From Leishmania infantum JPCM5 (Eukaryota > Euglenozoa > Kinetoplastea > Trypanosomatida > Trypanosomatidae), in contig NC_009402.2 in NCBI RefSeq assembly GCF_000002875.2, positions 432,403-496,402 on the forward strand: a stretch of 64,000 nt of DNA, in the 5' to 3' direction. Below the pieces are notes generated by a model. That model worked only from the letters and a program-made list of their open reading frames with translations. It made no database searches and was not told the DNA's origin. Position numbers and translations under genes: made by a program. Positions 40,357 to 51,587 of the stretch are shown piece after piece (position 1 is the first letter of the stretch; each line of letters begins with the position of its first letter).

Positions 40357-43300
40357 ATGGAAAAATCTTCGCCGCCGCCACTGAATGCTGCGACACCGAG
40401 TGCCAGCGGCGCTCCTACCGCTAGCGCAGTGCTGGTAGCGCAGCAGCCGGAAGCTAGCACGCCCCCGCCGACGGCGGCGATACCGTCTTTACGCATCAGG
40501 CCAGAAACTCGCGCAAGCGTTGCTCCGACAGATGACGATGGGGTGGACGCAGCCGCCGATCGTGACGGATCTTCTTTGTACACTGCAAGTGGCGAGCAGG
40601 GCTCATGGAGGGGGCGGCAGGAGAACGCGGAGGCCGTTTCATTTGCAGGCGACGCTTCTGCCTTGCAGAGTGAGAGTGCTGCCGCTCTCGAACCTGCGGG
40701 GTCTCCGCCTGCGCTGCGGCGGCCGTCGCTTCTGTTCGACACGGCGGTGACCACAGACGCGCTGTTTGCGCGCGTCCAGCAGCCACCACGACCGCCAGAG
40801 CTGCCACAGGCGCACCCACCCCCCTCTGCTGGCGATACAAAGCCTCGGCGCACGGCGGGGCCGATCTCTTCCATTCTTGGACGTCCTCCGCCGGCACCGC
40901 AAACTACTATGACCACTGCCGCAGCACCTTCGGGCGGCTCGTACTTGTACTCCCATCCAACCCCGCAGCGCGACTCCTCCGCGTCTTCCTCTCTGGTAAT
41001 GCCGCCTGTTGTGCCTGGGCGGCCGCGCAGCGCCTCCCCCACCTCGACTGTGGACTACATTGATATCGAGCATAAGCAGAACGAGCTGCGTCACGCGGTG
41101 GAGCACCACGTGCAGTCCCTAGAGCGCTCTCTCGCCTTGCGTGAGGAGGAAGTGGCCACCCTGTCATCGCGACTGCGCAAACTCGAGGAGGACTACCAGT
41201 TCAACTACAACCTCATAGCGGAGCGGGATGCTGCATTGGAGGAGGCCTCGGGGCAGCTACAGCGGCTCTACCGCGAACTGAAGCGCCTGACAGAGGAGTC
41301 GACGCGCATGGAGAAGATAATCGACACGGCGGAGAGTGATATCAAGGCGGCTCGGCAGCGTGTGCGTGAGGTGGAGGAGGAGCGCGACGCTGCGGTGCGG
41401 CAAGTGCAGAAGGACTACATCATAAAGGAGCGCTATTTGGCGGAGGCCGTGCGCGCGAAGGAGGCGGCGCTCGAGAAGGAGCAGGCGGAGCAGCACGCGT
41501 GGTACAAGGAGCGAGCCAAGGCGTTGGAGGAGGAGCGCGCCGCCATGTCTGATCGCAGTGCTTTGGTGTCCACGGAGACGGAGGAGCGCTTCAAGCAGCA
41601 GGTCGCCCGACTACAGTCTGAGGTGGCGGGGCTGCAACAGGCGCTGAAGGACGCTCGCCAGCAGAAGGCAGACGCCGAAAACCGTATTGTGGCAACGGAG
41701 GAGGCGAACGCCGCCCTCACGCACGAGTCTGCCGTGGCCCAGCAGCGTCACGAGGCTCTCGCACAGGAGGCGGCACTCGCCAAGAGGAACTTGGAGGATC
41801 GACTTGTGCGAGTTGTCGGCGACGCTGAAAAGCGTCTCCTCGCAGCAGAGGCGACTGCGCGGGAGGAAGCGGGCCGCGCCTCGCGCGCGGAGCTAGAGCG
41901 CACTCGTCTCCAGTCAATGCTGGCAGAGGTGCAGGAGCGCTTGCAGCACCTAACGACGCGCTACGATGAGGACGTCGCCCGCTTCACGAAGGAGCGGCAG
42001 CAGCTCCTCAAGAGCAGCGATGAGGCGATGGCAGCCACCACCTCAGCAGAGCAGGCATTACACGACACGAAGCGGGAGCTGGAGCAGCAGCGCCGCCTGG
42101 CCGCGGAGGAGGCGACACGTCTGCGACGCGAGATCGAGCGCGCGCAGGAGACGTCCGAGGCGACCCACAAGGAGCTCGTGACTGTGAAAGAAAGCTGTCA
42201 CAAATGGAGGGCGCAGGCACAGCACCTTGAGGCCGAGGTGCATCGCTGGAAGACGGAGGAGAGCAAGACGGCGGCCAGTGGACGGCTGGAGTGCTCCGCA
42301 TTGGAGGAGAAGTGCCGGCAGGCCGAGCTTCGGGTGCAGCTCCTCGAGGAGGAGGTCCAGCAGGCAAAGAAAACTCGGCAAGGTGCGGTGGAGCAGGCGC
42401 AGGCCGAGGCGATGCGGCTCACGCGCGAGCTTCACGCCAGCGAGGCGGCGCGTCGCGCTCTGGAGGATCAGTTTCACCTGCAGGAAGACGTCAGGGAGGG
42501 GCGAGATGGGCTTCAGATGCTGCGCATGGAGAAGGAGCAGCTGCAGAAGCGTGTGGCGGAGCTCGAGCACACCAACGCAGAAGTAAGACTGCAAGTGGCC
42601 AACTTCGCTGCTGAATTGCAGAACGACCCGGTCATCAAGGCTGCCAAAGAGACACAGCAGCGCGCTGTAGCGCTGCAGCAGGAATTGGAACAGGCCAGGG
42701 CGGAGGTGCAGCTGCTGCAGGGCTCGCTGAGGGACAAGGAGGAGGAGATGGCGCGACTGCAAACTGAGCTGTTGCGTGTGCAGGTTCTCGTCACCAGCGA
42801 CGAAACAGAGTTGCCTCCTCTGGACATGCAGACCCGGCTCGCCGCTGGCGCTGCCCACCTCAGCGACCACGTCTCGCGTGCGCTGCAGCGGCAGCAGCAG
42901 CAGATGCGCTCAGAGTACAGCCGCATGCGCGAATCATACGAGGAGATGGTGCGCGAGCTGGACCGACAGCGACGTCGTCGGCGCAGGCCGGCGCGACGTT
43001 CGCGCACTGCATCAGCGGCCTCGTCGTCCTCGACGAACTCTTCGTCAACTCGGGAAGCCGAGCTCCCGGGGCGACATCGCAAGCGAGGGGGTGAGGAGCC
43101 GCCGGCCGCCGCCGGCGCCTCCGTTCCGCCAGCACTTCCCGACTCCAGGACGACACACCTCCTGCAGGAGTCGGAGGTGTGGCGCCAGCGATGCGTGCAG
43201 CTGGAGCAGCAGTTGCTCACCGTGCTGCGTGAGCGCGATCGCCTCAAGAAGGAGCTGCAGCTGGCCAAACAGGACGCCGCGGCCCTCGGTGCCGAGAAGG

Positions 43301-43842
43301 CTTCTCTGGTGGACCTTAACTCGCTTCTGAAGGCGCAGCTACGAGAGGCGTATCGGCTGCGTGCGGATGACGCTAACGTTCGGCTGGCGCGAGGACCCAC
43401 GACGGCCAACCCCTCTGCCCGTGGATCGGAGGTACGCATCTCTCCTGAACTTTTGGCGGCAGCTCTCCAGGCGTTGGAAGACGGCACTGCTGCCGGTTGC
43501 GACATAGCGGGCAGGCCTCGCGCGCGGAGTGCGGCGGGTGCGGAGGCAAACACGACGCGGCGCCGCTCACGCGCCGACGAGGCATCAACGCTGAAGGAGT
43601 CGCCTGTTGTGCGCTCCACCCGCGGCTATTCCGCACCATCGCCCTCGCCCTCGCCCGTTGCTTCGCAATCCATGTCAGCGCAGCAGGCGCAGGAGCGGTT
43701 GACCACGCTGGAGCACGAGATAGAGGCCGTTCGTGAGCAGCTCGCTACCGCCTCTAGCACGGCGCAGCAGCAGCGCCAACACGGCCAGGCGGTGGTTCGC
43801 CGTGGCAACGCGGCTGTGCGGCACTACGGTCTCGGTGACTGA
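40357..43842 (+). CDS. Large coiled-coil protein
   Basis: This 1161-aa protein has a Pro/Ala/Ser-rich, probably disordered N-terminus (~1-230). Near-continuous heptad-rich coiled coil follows from ~235 to ~880, dominated by Glu, Gln, Arg, Ala and Leu. A basic/Ser-rich break (~875-930, with an RRRRR cluster) is followed by a shorter coiled coil (~925-1010), a disordered stretch and a final short coil (~1105-1140). No motor, FHA or other enzyme domain is visible. Such proteins in trypanosomatids are often basal-body, flagellar or cytoskeletal, but nothing in the sequence proves this. The start is the first ATG, and the gene ends just before a pyrimidine-poor spacer to the RING gene. Confidence 0.85.
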   Translation: MEKSSPPPLNAATPSASGAPTASAVLVAQQPEASTPPPTAAIPSLRIRPETRASVAPTDDDGVDAAADRDGSSLYTASGEQGSWRGRQENAEAVSFAGDASALQSESAAALEPAGSPPALRRPSLLFDTAVTTDALFARVQQPPRPPELPQAHPPPSAGDTKPRRTAGPISSILGRPPPAPQTTMTTAAAPSGGSYLYSHPTPQRDSSASSSLVMPPVVPGRPRSASPTSTVDYIDIEHKQNELRHAVEHHVQSLERSLALREEEVATLSSRLRKLEEDYQFNYNLIAERDAALEEASGQLQRLYRELKRLTEESTRMEKIIDTAESDIKAARQRVREVEEERDAAVRQVQKDYIIKERYLAEAVRAKEAALEKEQAEQHAWYKERAKALEEERAAMSDRSALVSTETEERFKQQVARLQSEVAGLQQALKDARQQKADAENRIVATEEANAALTHESAVAQQRHEALAQEAALAKRNLEDRLVRVVGDAEKRLLAAEATAREEAGRASRAELERTRLQSMLAEVQERLQHLTTRYDEDVARFTKERQQLLKSSDEAMAATTSAEQALHDTKRELEQQRRLAAEEATRLRREIERAQETSEATHKELVTVKESCHKWRAQAQHLEAEVHRWKTEESKTAASGRLECSALEEKCRQAELRVQLLEEEVQQAKKTRQGAVEQAQAEAMRLTRELHASEAARRALEDQFHLQEDVREGRDGLQMLRMEKEQLQKRVAELEHTNAEVRLQVANFAAELQNDPVIKAAKETQQRAVALQQELEQARAEVQLLQGSLRDKEEEMARLQTELLRVQVLVTSDETELPPLDMQTRLAAGAAHLSDHVSRALQRQQQQMRSEYSRMRESYEEMVRELDRQRRRRRRPARRSRTASAASSSSTNSSSTREAELPGRHRKRGGEEPPAAAGASVPPALPDSRTTHLLQESEVWRQRCVQLEQQLLTVLRERDRLKKELQLAKQDAAALGAEKASLVDLNSLLKAQLREAYRLRADDANVRLARGPTTANPSARGSEVRISPELLAAALQALEDGTAAGCDIAGRPRARSAAGAEANTTRRRSRADEASTLKESPVVRSTRGYSAPSPSPSPVASQSMSAQQAQERLTTLEHEIEAVREQLATASSTAQQQRQHGQAVVRRGNAAVRHYGLGD

Positions 43843-44558
43843 GGCTGCTCCTGAAGTAGTCTACGAGGGGCACAAGTACCACACTTTTTTTGTTTGCTTT
43901 TGTGCGGCTTCTCCAGCAGCGCACTTACACCGTGGACGGGCGATGCGAGCAATAAGGATTGCCTGCGAGTCGGCGAAGGGGAGGGTGTGGAGGGCCGACA
44001 CGAGCGCCACCACAAACTCTTTCCATGGATCGCTCGAGCGATAGCGACCGAGAGGTGCCGGGAAGATGGGGGGTGACGAGGGGCGGGGTCGTTGCCGAAT
44101 GCTTCATGGCGAAAAACGCAACGAAGTAGACACCAGACAACGACAAAAAAAGATGGGATGGGTGAAGGTGCGCGCTCTCGCACGCCGCCAGTTTATCAAT
44201 GCTCTCTGTTCGCGCGTTCTGCCCGTGCATCCTTATACTCTTGCTTTATGCTTCTCCGCCATCTGCTGCTTCTTGCCTTTCTCCTCCACACCGGCGCGTC
44301 ATTCCAACGCATACACTCACACACTCGTGTGCAGAGAACTTCACGTGCTCTTTCACACTCTAGCAACGTAGCTGCATTCGCACATCCGGACCCTCCGACC
44401 CACGCGCACGACAAAGTCCAAACACAACTGCCATTTGGCACCACTGACCCTGCCACACAGAGACATACACTGCAGCTCGCGCCGCATCTCACAACCTACC
44501 GTGACAACCAGAAGCTGCACAACACCGCGCCACCACCACCACCGCCACATATTCCACA
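43843..44558. other. Intergenic region, no gene seen
   Basis: About 0.7 kb between the coiled-coil and RING genes. A pyrimidine-rich stretch at ~44205-44300 is the likely splice acceptor area, followed by a CA-rich and ACC-repeat leader up to the ATG at 44559. Confidence 0.5.
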
Positions 44559-45659
44559 ATGGGAGGGAAGAACTCCACGCAGCGCCAGGGCGCGCAGCTG
44601 CGTAATGGAAACGGAGGGGGCAGCACGGCGCCCGGGCGGCAGGCTCCTAGCAACATGCCGCCGCACTTAGCGGATCAGTACGACAATAATAGCACCCGTC
44701 AGCGCAACCAGCCGCCTAGCAACGCCAACAACACCACTCCGCCTCAGCAGAACGCTCCCCAGCCGCCGCCGCCGCAGCAGCAGCAGCCGCAGCCGCAGCA
44801 GCAGAATAGGAGCGGCAACCCCATGGGGAACAACGCTGCCAACAACAGCAACGAACGCGGCGGCGTGCAGGAGGGTCAGATGGTGAAGATGCTAGCCACT
44901 ATAGAGGCGTCCACGGTGAGCTATATGCCAGCGACGCAGGTGCTCACGTTCTACATCACGAGCATATGTGAATCGCTGACCTACGAGATCCACACCGGTG
45001 TGAAGGAGTTCGTGCATAACGGCACTGTGTGCTATAGGCCCAACAGGCCAAAGCTGGAGCCCGTCAAGACGGAAATCCGCGGCCCGCAGGAAAACCGCAA
45101 AATCACCTTGAAGCTGGACATCAACTCGCTGGAAGAAAAGGAGAAGTCGTTCAACAAGCACTACCCAAAGCAGATGCCGTGCGTTATCGTGCTCCGCTAC
45201 AAGACTACTGAGATCTGCAAGAGGGACGACGGCCGCGACAATAACAACCAAACCGAGGAGGAAATGCGTGTGGAGCATACGGAGCACACCTCCGTTGACC
45301 TCGCGGAGAAGCCGAAGCGCCGCGTCATCAGCCAGATTGTGACGGCGGGTGGTAACGCATACACAGTAGAGAACCTTTACGGTGTGGACAACGACGGGAC
45401 GGCGCCGGCGAGCGGCAACGGCGGTGGTGCCGTAATGATCGGCTCGACGATCGAGGATGAAGAGGATGGACTCTGCGTGATATGCCTGACAAACCCGAAG
45501 GACACGGCTGTGATGCCGTGCCGCCACATGTGCATGTGCAAGGACTGTGGCGAGCAGCTGTTGAAGCACAAGCCTGTGTGTCCCGTGTGCCGTGCCCCGA
45601 TTTCGACACTGCTGCATATGCCCTCGTTGAGCAACAAAGCCGCTGCTTCGACGGCATAG
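44559..45659 (+). CDS. RING-finger E3 ubiquitin ligase, MGRN1/LOG2-like, probably N-myristoylated
   Basis: This is a 366-aa protein. It begins MGGKNS, with Gly2 and a Ser at position 6, a good N-myristoylation context, so membrane attachment is likely. Residues ~10-100 are Gln/Asn/Pro-rich and disordered. Residues ~105-290 form the conserved domain seen between the myristoyl site and RING in MGRN1/LOG2 ligases (from IEASTVSYMPATQVLTFYI onward). A C3HC4 RING follows at ~306-345: CVIC, CRHMCMCKDC, CPVC. It should transfer ubiquitin from an E2 to membrane-associated substrates, which are unknown. All zinc ligands are present. The ATG at 44559 is fixed by the myristoyl motif. Confidence 0.9.
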   Translation: MGGKNSTQRQGAQLRNGNGGGSTAPGRQAPSNMPPHLADQYDNNSTRQRNQPPSNANNTTPPQQNAPQPPPPQQQQPQPQQQNRSGNPMGNNAANNSNERGGVQEGQMVKMLATIEASTVSYMPATQVLTFYITSICESLTYEIHTGVKEFVHNGTVCYRPNRPKLEPVKTEIRGPQENRKITLKLDINSLEEKEKSFNKHYPKQMPCVIVLRYKTTEICKRDDGRDNNNQTEEEMRVEHTEHTSVDLAEKPKRRVISQIVTAGGNAYTVENLYGVDNDGTAPASGNGGGAVMIGSTIEDEEDGLCVICLTNPKDTAVMPCRHMCMCKDCGEQLLKHKPVCPVCRAPISTLLHMPSLSNKAAASTA

Positions 45660-48600
45660 AGCAAGACGGAGAGGGGCACAGGTGAAGAGGATGTGTGCAT
45701 GTGTGGGGGGGGTGGGGGGGCGGTTAAGCAGCGGGTAACGCACAGCAAAGGGGGTGAAAACCACGAAAGTAAATATATATATTTTCTGTGTGTGCGTGAG
45801 AGAAGAGGGGAAGAGGCGTCCTGCAATGCCGCAGTCGCGTGCACACTTTCGTCGATACACCTACCTTCCTCCCTTCTCCGACTCCTCGGATTCTCTTCTC
45901 GTATTTTCCTCTTGGCGCGTTTCAGGCCGCTTGCACGTTTAGGGAGGGAGAGTGGGTGGAAGGAAGAGGGTGGGTGTAGGGGGGGGTGCGAAGCGGGAAA
46001 GATGTGATTTTCTGACTGTTTTTTTTTTCTTTCGTCTGCGGGTGTTTTCTTTGCCCTCTTCTCCGCTCGCACTCTTTTTTTTTTCGGGTTGTTGGCTGGC
46101 GCGCGCATGCGAATGTTGTCTGCTTACGCTTTGCTTCCGTTTTCTTTTTTTTTTTCGGTCTTTCTGCTGACGGTGACCTCTCCTCTCTCCCCTGCCACCC
46201 GCGACTGCTTCACCCCCGCTAACCATTCCCATCCGAGAGGCTTCGCGATGCCCCTTTCTTTCCTTCTGGTGCGCCCTCGCATCCTATTTCCGCCAGTCGG
46301 CCCGCCTTCTTGTTGGGCGGTGTGTGTGCGGCACCGAAGCTAGCGCGTGCACGTTTGTTATGGTCAGAGGCGAATGCTCACAGTACTTGTATACCCATCC
46401 ATTCGCACGGACGCACGCACAAACATACGCTCTGCCCACGCATCAGCTTCAGACACACACGAGGAAGAGGAGAAAGGAGGAGGAAGGAGGGTCATCTGCT
46501 TACCGGCATGTGCACACTCAAGCGTATGTGCATCCATCCACTCACAGGCTAATTGCACGCACGTGCTGTTGGGGGTGCCACGGCACATTTTCAGTAGTGG
46601 GCAAGGTAAGCAGGCGAGGGAGGAGCAAAGCAGGGCAAAACCAGAAGAGGGGATACCACACACAAGTATTACTTTGTGATCGGGCTGTGCGCTCTTTATC
46701 TAGCCCCTCGGGTGTTCTTTTTTTTTCTTCCCTTGCCTCTCGCAGTGTGTCGGTGGTCTGGCAGATGCTTGTGTCCTGTGTGAGAGTGGAGGGAAGAAAT
46801 GCAAGGTTCCTCTTGCAGCAGGCTGAAGCGGGCGGGTGGCGGAGGAGGGTAACGATGCGGGAGTGGTGGGGCTTTGATCTTGGGCTCAATCATTCGGTAA
46901 TGAGCTGATGCCGCACTCTGCCTGCTCTTCCGCCTCTTTTCCTCTTTCACACGTTGGCTCTTCAAGTGGATTGGTCCCTCTCTCTGCCTCGTTTTGTCTA
47001 TGGCGGCTTCTCTTCACTGTTTTACGCTCGTATGTGTCTACCTGATTGTGCGTGTGCGCGCTTTACCATTTTGAAAGTGATCCTCGCAAGTTATTGCCCC
47101 ATACCCTCCCCCTCTGTCTTCTCTTTCGATTGCCTCCCCATCTCCGACTTGGCGCGGTTCTCTTTATCTTGCTGTTTCCATTTTTTTTTTTGGTTTGCTC
47201 GTATCTCTTTCGGTTCATCGTGTTACTGTCGATCGGCTGATGTTTTCATACCCACTCACGCTCGCGCACACCTTCCCCCACCCCCTCCCTCTCTCCATCT
47301 CTTCGTCTTTGCTCTGATTCTTCACCCTTCCCCTCGCATTTTACCTTTTCTTCAGTTTGTCTGTTGCTGTCTGTGCTCGCGTCTTCTTGTGTGTGTTCTG
47401 TTTCACCTCTTCTCGGTGCGTGTGTCTGTGAGCGCGCGACGTTGTGTGTGTGCGTGTTTGCTTCTTCCTCGCTTCCCTATGTTTTTGCTTTCTGCCTGTG
47501 TGTCTGTCTCTCTCCTTTTCATGTCGGTGAAGAATCAGCTACATGCGACTCTTTCGGTGCGTTTGGATGCGTGTGTAACGCCTGTGTGGATGTCCCTCTC
47601 GGTGCGCGTGTCGCACGCGCAACATTTTCTTTGTACTCCCCCTCTTTTCTTGCCAGCCCAGCTTCTGAGCTGCAATACGAGGTGGCATGACGGAAAAAAA
47701 AGAAGGGAGTGCAGTGGACCGCAAAGTACAACTGGGTGGGTGGGGGCGCCCCTGAAAAATGCGCGGACCGAAGAAAGAGGGTGGCAACGGTAGGAAAGGC
47801 GCAAGCGTGGGCCGCGCACTTATCTTGAAGAGGATGTGTGTGTGTGCGTATTCGCATGCGTGGAGCGAAAGAAAAGGAGACATGATCGGCGAGAGCCTCA
47901 CCTTGCAAATGTGTGCACCAGAGCGGTTTTAGTTTTTGTGGCCCGCTTCCGCGCGAACGCGTGTGTGTTTCGTGATGGCTGGCCGTTAATCTCTTGTGCT
48001 TCTCTTCTGCGGCGTGGAGCTTGTTTGCCCCTTCGTGTGTGCGTGCGCGTTTTCCTCTTCTTACGCTTCTTTTTTGCCCCACCTCCTTCATTATAGATAT
48101 CGGCTTGTTGTTTGCAACTGGAGGAAGTAGCCTCTAACCTTTTCTCCTCCTCTCTGGTCTTCTGAGCGTGTGTGCTGCACTGAACGCACACGTTCTCCCT
48201 CTTTCTTCATCTGTGGCGTTTGCTGCTTCCTCTTCCATTCGCTTTTTTTCCTTACGCTGCTCTCTGCTTGTGGTGTGCTGGTGCCCGGGTTGCGTGCTGC
48301 TGTTTTCTCTCCGTTTCTTTTCTTTTGTTGCACTTCCGACTCGACATTCCACATCAGCTGTACGTTCGACGATCACACGCGCCGGCACACACGCAGCATA
48401 TTGTACAGAATCGTCACCACCCCGCTGATGCGGGATGTCTCCCCTCCCCGCCTCCTGTCCTCTCCGCGCTCTCCTCCTTTGTTCTGTGACACGCACGTAC
48501 ACACAAAAACAGCAGCGGCACATTTGTGAGCATCTCGTGAAGGGCGCTTCCACTTCTCGTGGTTTACGTGCTCTCTCTCAATCTTCTTTTCGTGTTCGTA

Positions 48601-48990
48601 AAGTCTTCCCACTGCCCACAGGTTGCCTTGACAGCGCTTGTATTGGGGGAGGGGGCGATGATGATGCTTCTTCTCTTGCTTTACCGACGCCTCTGTTCTG
48701 CTTCTTTCTCTTCGCGCAGACGCGCAGACCCCAAGGCGCATTCGCATATGTGCACACAGACTCAAACGCAGATGCTCCGCACGCCCCGTAAATACTACGA
48801 GGGGTATGTGCAGACACGGATGTGTGTGGGTGTGTGATGAGCGTCTAGCCATGCCGAATGGACGCCGGCCTCTCCGTGAAAGGGTGCAAGAGGGGACAGA
48901 CGAAGAGAAGAGGTGAGTTGAACTGCTTCCGCATCTCCTTACATCGGCCGTGGCGTGGCCCTGTGGCGGCTGCCCGCATATGTGCCCTTT
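45660..48990. other. Long intergenic region, no gene seen
   Basis: T/C-rich DNA with poly-T (46020-46028, 46076-46084), TG/CA stretches and G-runs (45705-45720). The largest frame (46954-47793) starts from TTG and is a low-complexity Phe/Cys/Ser/Val translation of pyrimidine-rich DNA. No gene is supported. Confidence 0.45.
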
Positions 48991-49070
48991 CCCCTGCCCT
49001 CCCCTGCCCTCCCCTGCCCTCCCCTGCCCTCCCCTGCCCTCCCCTGCCCTCCCCTGCCCTCCCCTGCCCT
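48991..49070. repeat. Tandem repeat, eight exact copies of CCCCTGCCCT
   Basis: Eight uninterrupted, identical 10-bp units, followed by a partial C-run. The minus strand reads AGGGCAGGGG repeatedly and could fold into stacked G-quadruplexes. It lies about 370 bp left of element copy D. Confidence 0.97.
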
Positions 49071-49436
49071 CCCCCTCTTCTCTTCTCTCTCGCTTTGTTC
49101 CTGTCGCTGTTGTTGGGGCTCGTCTTTGTTGTCCGTCCTATTCTAAGCGATGCTTTTTGTTTTGCAGGTGTGTCTCCGTTCGCCATTGACGCCGTTGTTC
49201 GTGTTTTCTCTTTCTCTCGTGTTTTTTGAGGTTCTTCTGCCGTCCTTGTGATTCTTGTGATATCAACCGTTTGAACGGGTTGCCTGTGCGAACATCGCAT
49301 GCGTTTGTGTGCGTCCGTGTGAGGTCTGCGCATGGTGCTCCTCCTCCGCCCCCCACCTCCACGAGTACACAACCGCCTTTTTCTCGTCTTCCTCTGTGCG
49401 TCGAAGAACCTTGAGGATGCCCCCCCCCCCCCCCGC

Positions 49437-51587
49437 GGGGTCAGGGTGCGACAACCACCCCGCGTGGAAGCCGAGAGCCTGCGGCCTGTCCTCGGGTACG
49501 GCCGTGGACTCGCGGTGTCGGCGGAAATGCCTGAGGCGGCGATGTGCCGTGAAGGCTCGCCGTTATGATCGCGTTCGCACCGTCTCGATATGAATCCTCT
49601 CGATGGTTCGACTAGCATGTGCACTCACCTACATATTTTTCTTGCTTCTTTTGCTGCACCGCGGCGGCGTTGCGCGTAGCCCTGTGCCCCGCCTACGCTG
49701 TACATCGTGGAGTGGCAGCGGTCTGAGCGACCTCAAACGGGGCTGGTTGGCCCGACTCCTATGCGAATTCTCGGTACAAATCTGTCTTCCGCAAGAGAAG
49801 CGTTTACACCCCCACAGATCTGCACGGCACGTGGTCCCCCGGGGTTTTCGGCGCCCTGGCGTGGCAAGCTCGGGGGGGGGGGGTGGCGGCGGTGGCGCCC
49901 CAGTGCGCATACGAGGGGGCCGGCGTATGGGCGCGCCCCCTATTCCAAAGGACGAAATTGCAGCAGCGGCCGCCTGGCTTTGCTGCGGCGACCCCGCTGG
50001 GCGGATGTAGCGGACGTCCGGCTACATACTCGGGGGCGCCCTTGCCACGCTGGAAGCCCCGGACCGAATGCAAAGCGCTGTGGCGCCCGGTCCCCGCGTT
50101 GCCTGGGGTGGGGCGGGGAAAACGACTCGGCCGGGCCAGAACCACCCCGCGCGGGCTATCCGGTGACGCGCGCCTGGCATGGGCAAACGGTGGGGACACC
50201 CCAGCGGCACAGCGCAGGCGGAGCCACGGGGACGGCGCCGCGGCACCGGGCGACCACCGCACGGGCACGTTCGCTGCCAGTAACGACTGACGCCCCCATG
50301 GCGCCCTTTCCGAAAATTTAACGGAAGACCGCACCGCGCCCGCATCGGCGAACCGACCCGCAAAACGCCGTGCCCACCGCAGCGGCGAGGAAGCGAAGAC
50401 GCGCGAGCATCAGAGTGCCGCACGGACCCCGAGCACCAAGACAACTCGAAAACGCGCCATGGAGGGAAGCGAAATCTCCCACGCAGCCACACCCACCGCA
50501 AGACCGCAGCACCACCACAGACACACGCACACAACCACAAAGTATAACCGAAGTATGGAGCAATGTCGGCATCTGCTTGCGGCAGCCGCCGGGAATGCCG
50601 CCCCACCCGGCACACCCGCTTGTAGACGATTGCGGGGGTCAAAACTGGCGCGACGGGCAGCCGCTCGTGGGAGGGTGCCCTGCAACGCCCTTGCCCTCGG
50701 CCATGGGCGTGCGTGCGGGCCGCCCGTGCGCCCGCGCGCTGCTCACACCAGCGGCGGGACAAGGTAACACCCACCCCGGCGTGGAAGAGCAGGCAAACAT
50801 CTTGACAAAGATGCGCCAGCGGGCGCCGGCGCGACATCCCGCCGCCCCCCCTCCCCACCGTTCCTGTGGCACTGACCCGTGGTCTGCGCAACCCACATGA
50901 GTAACGGACCTCGCGACGACTGCGCGACCATCTGGGAGACAAGCTCCAGCCACGGCAGCCTGGCTTCCGTCCCCACCGCTCCACTGCAGACCGCGCGGGC
51001 TTGCTCTCCCGCACGGCGGCCCAGCACCAGCCAGGTGCCGCTATAGGGGCGGCGTTTGTGGACTCGACGCTCACGCCTTTGGCTCGGTTGGTCGCGGCAC
51101 TGAAGAAGTTCGGCTTAGACCCACACCATGCTGTGGGATGCCGCGGCGGAGGGAAAAACATGGCATGCATGCCGAGCGCAGGGTCTGGGAAGGCCCTGGC
51201 CTGCGGCTGGCCGGCTTCCTCGCTGAGCTGATCCGGCATGCGCCTGCGCCACCGCCTGGTTACCCGCACGACGGGCGCCACCGCTTCCGCCCTCGGTCAG
51301 GGGCGTGGGTGTGGCCTGCGTGGGTCGGGGCGTGCGGCCCGCCGGGTGTCCGTGTGGCGCTGATCGCGCGGCGCGTATCGGAAGAAGGGACGAGGACGGG
51401 CAAGAAGGGCTTGCTAGCCGCATGACCCCATTCGACTGCCGACGGCTCGCTCTGGTCGACCAGGGTTTAGCTGTAGTGCGACCGAGGCAGGTGAGCCGTG
51501 GCTGTGTGTTTGCGTGTATATGTTCTGATTTGTTCGCGGGTGGAGTTATGGGCACGTTGCTGTGCAGCGGAAGAAAAGGCGAAAAGA
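49437..51587 (+). mobile_element. Decayed mobile element, internally deleted copy D
   Basis: 49437-51110 matches 9285-7613 inverted (better than 99% by eye). About 20 bp of unmatched sequence follows, and 51132-51587 continues with the element right end shared with copies A and B. The coding remnant and most of the 3' GC-rich part seen in the left copy are missing, so D looks like an internal-deletion derivative or a chimera. A run of 15 C precedes the left edge (49422-49436). One + strand frame at 51001-51231 stays open across the junction. No intact protein is encoded. Confidence 0.75.

Noticed and set aside
46954..47793. 279-codon + strand frame with hydrophobic stretches
   Set aside because: It begins at TTG. 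The hydrophobicity comes from T/C-rich intergenic DNA, not from a membrane protein.
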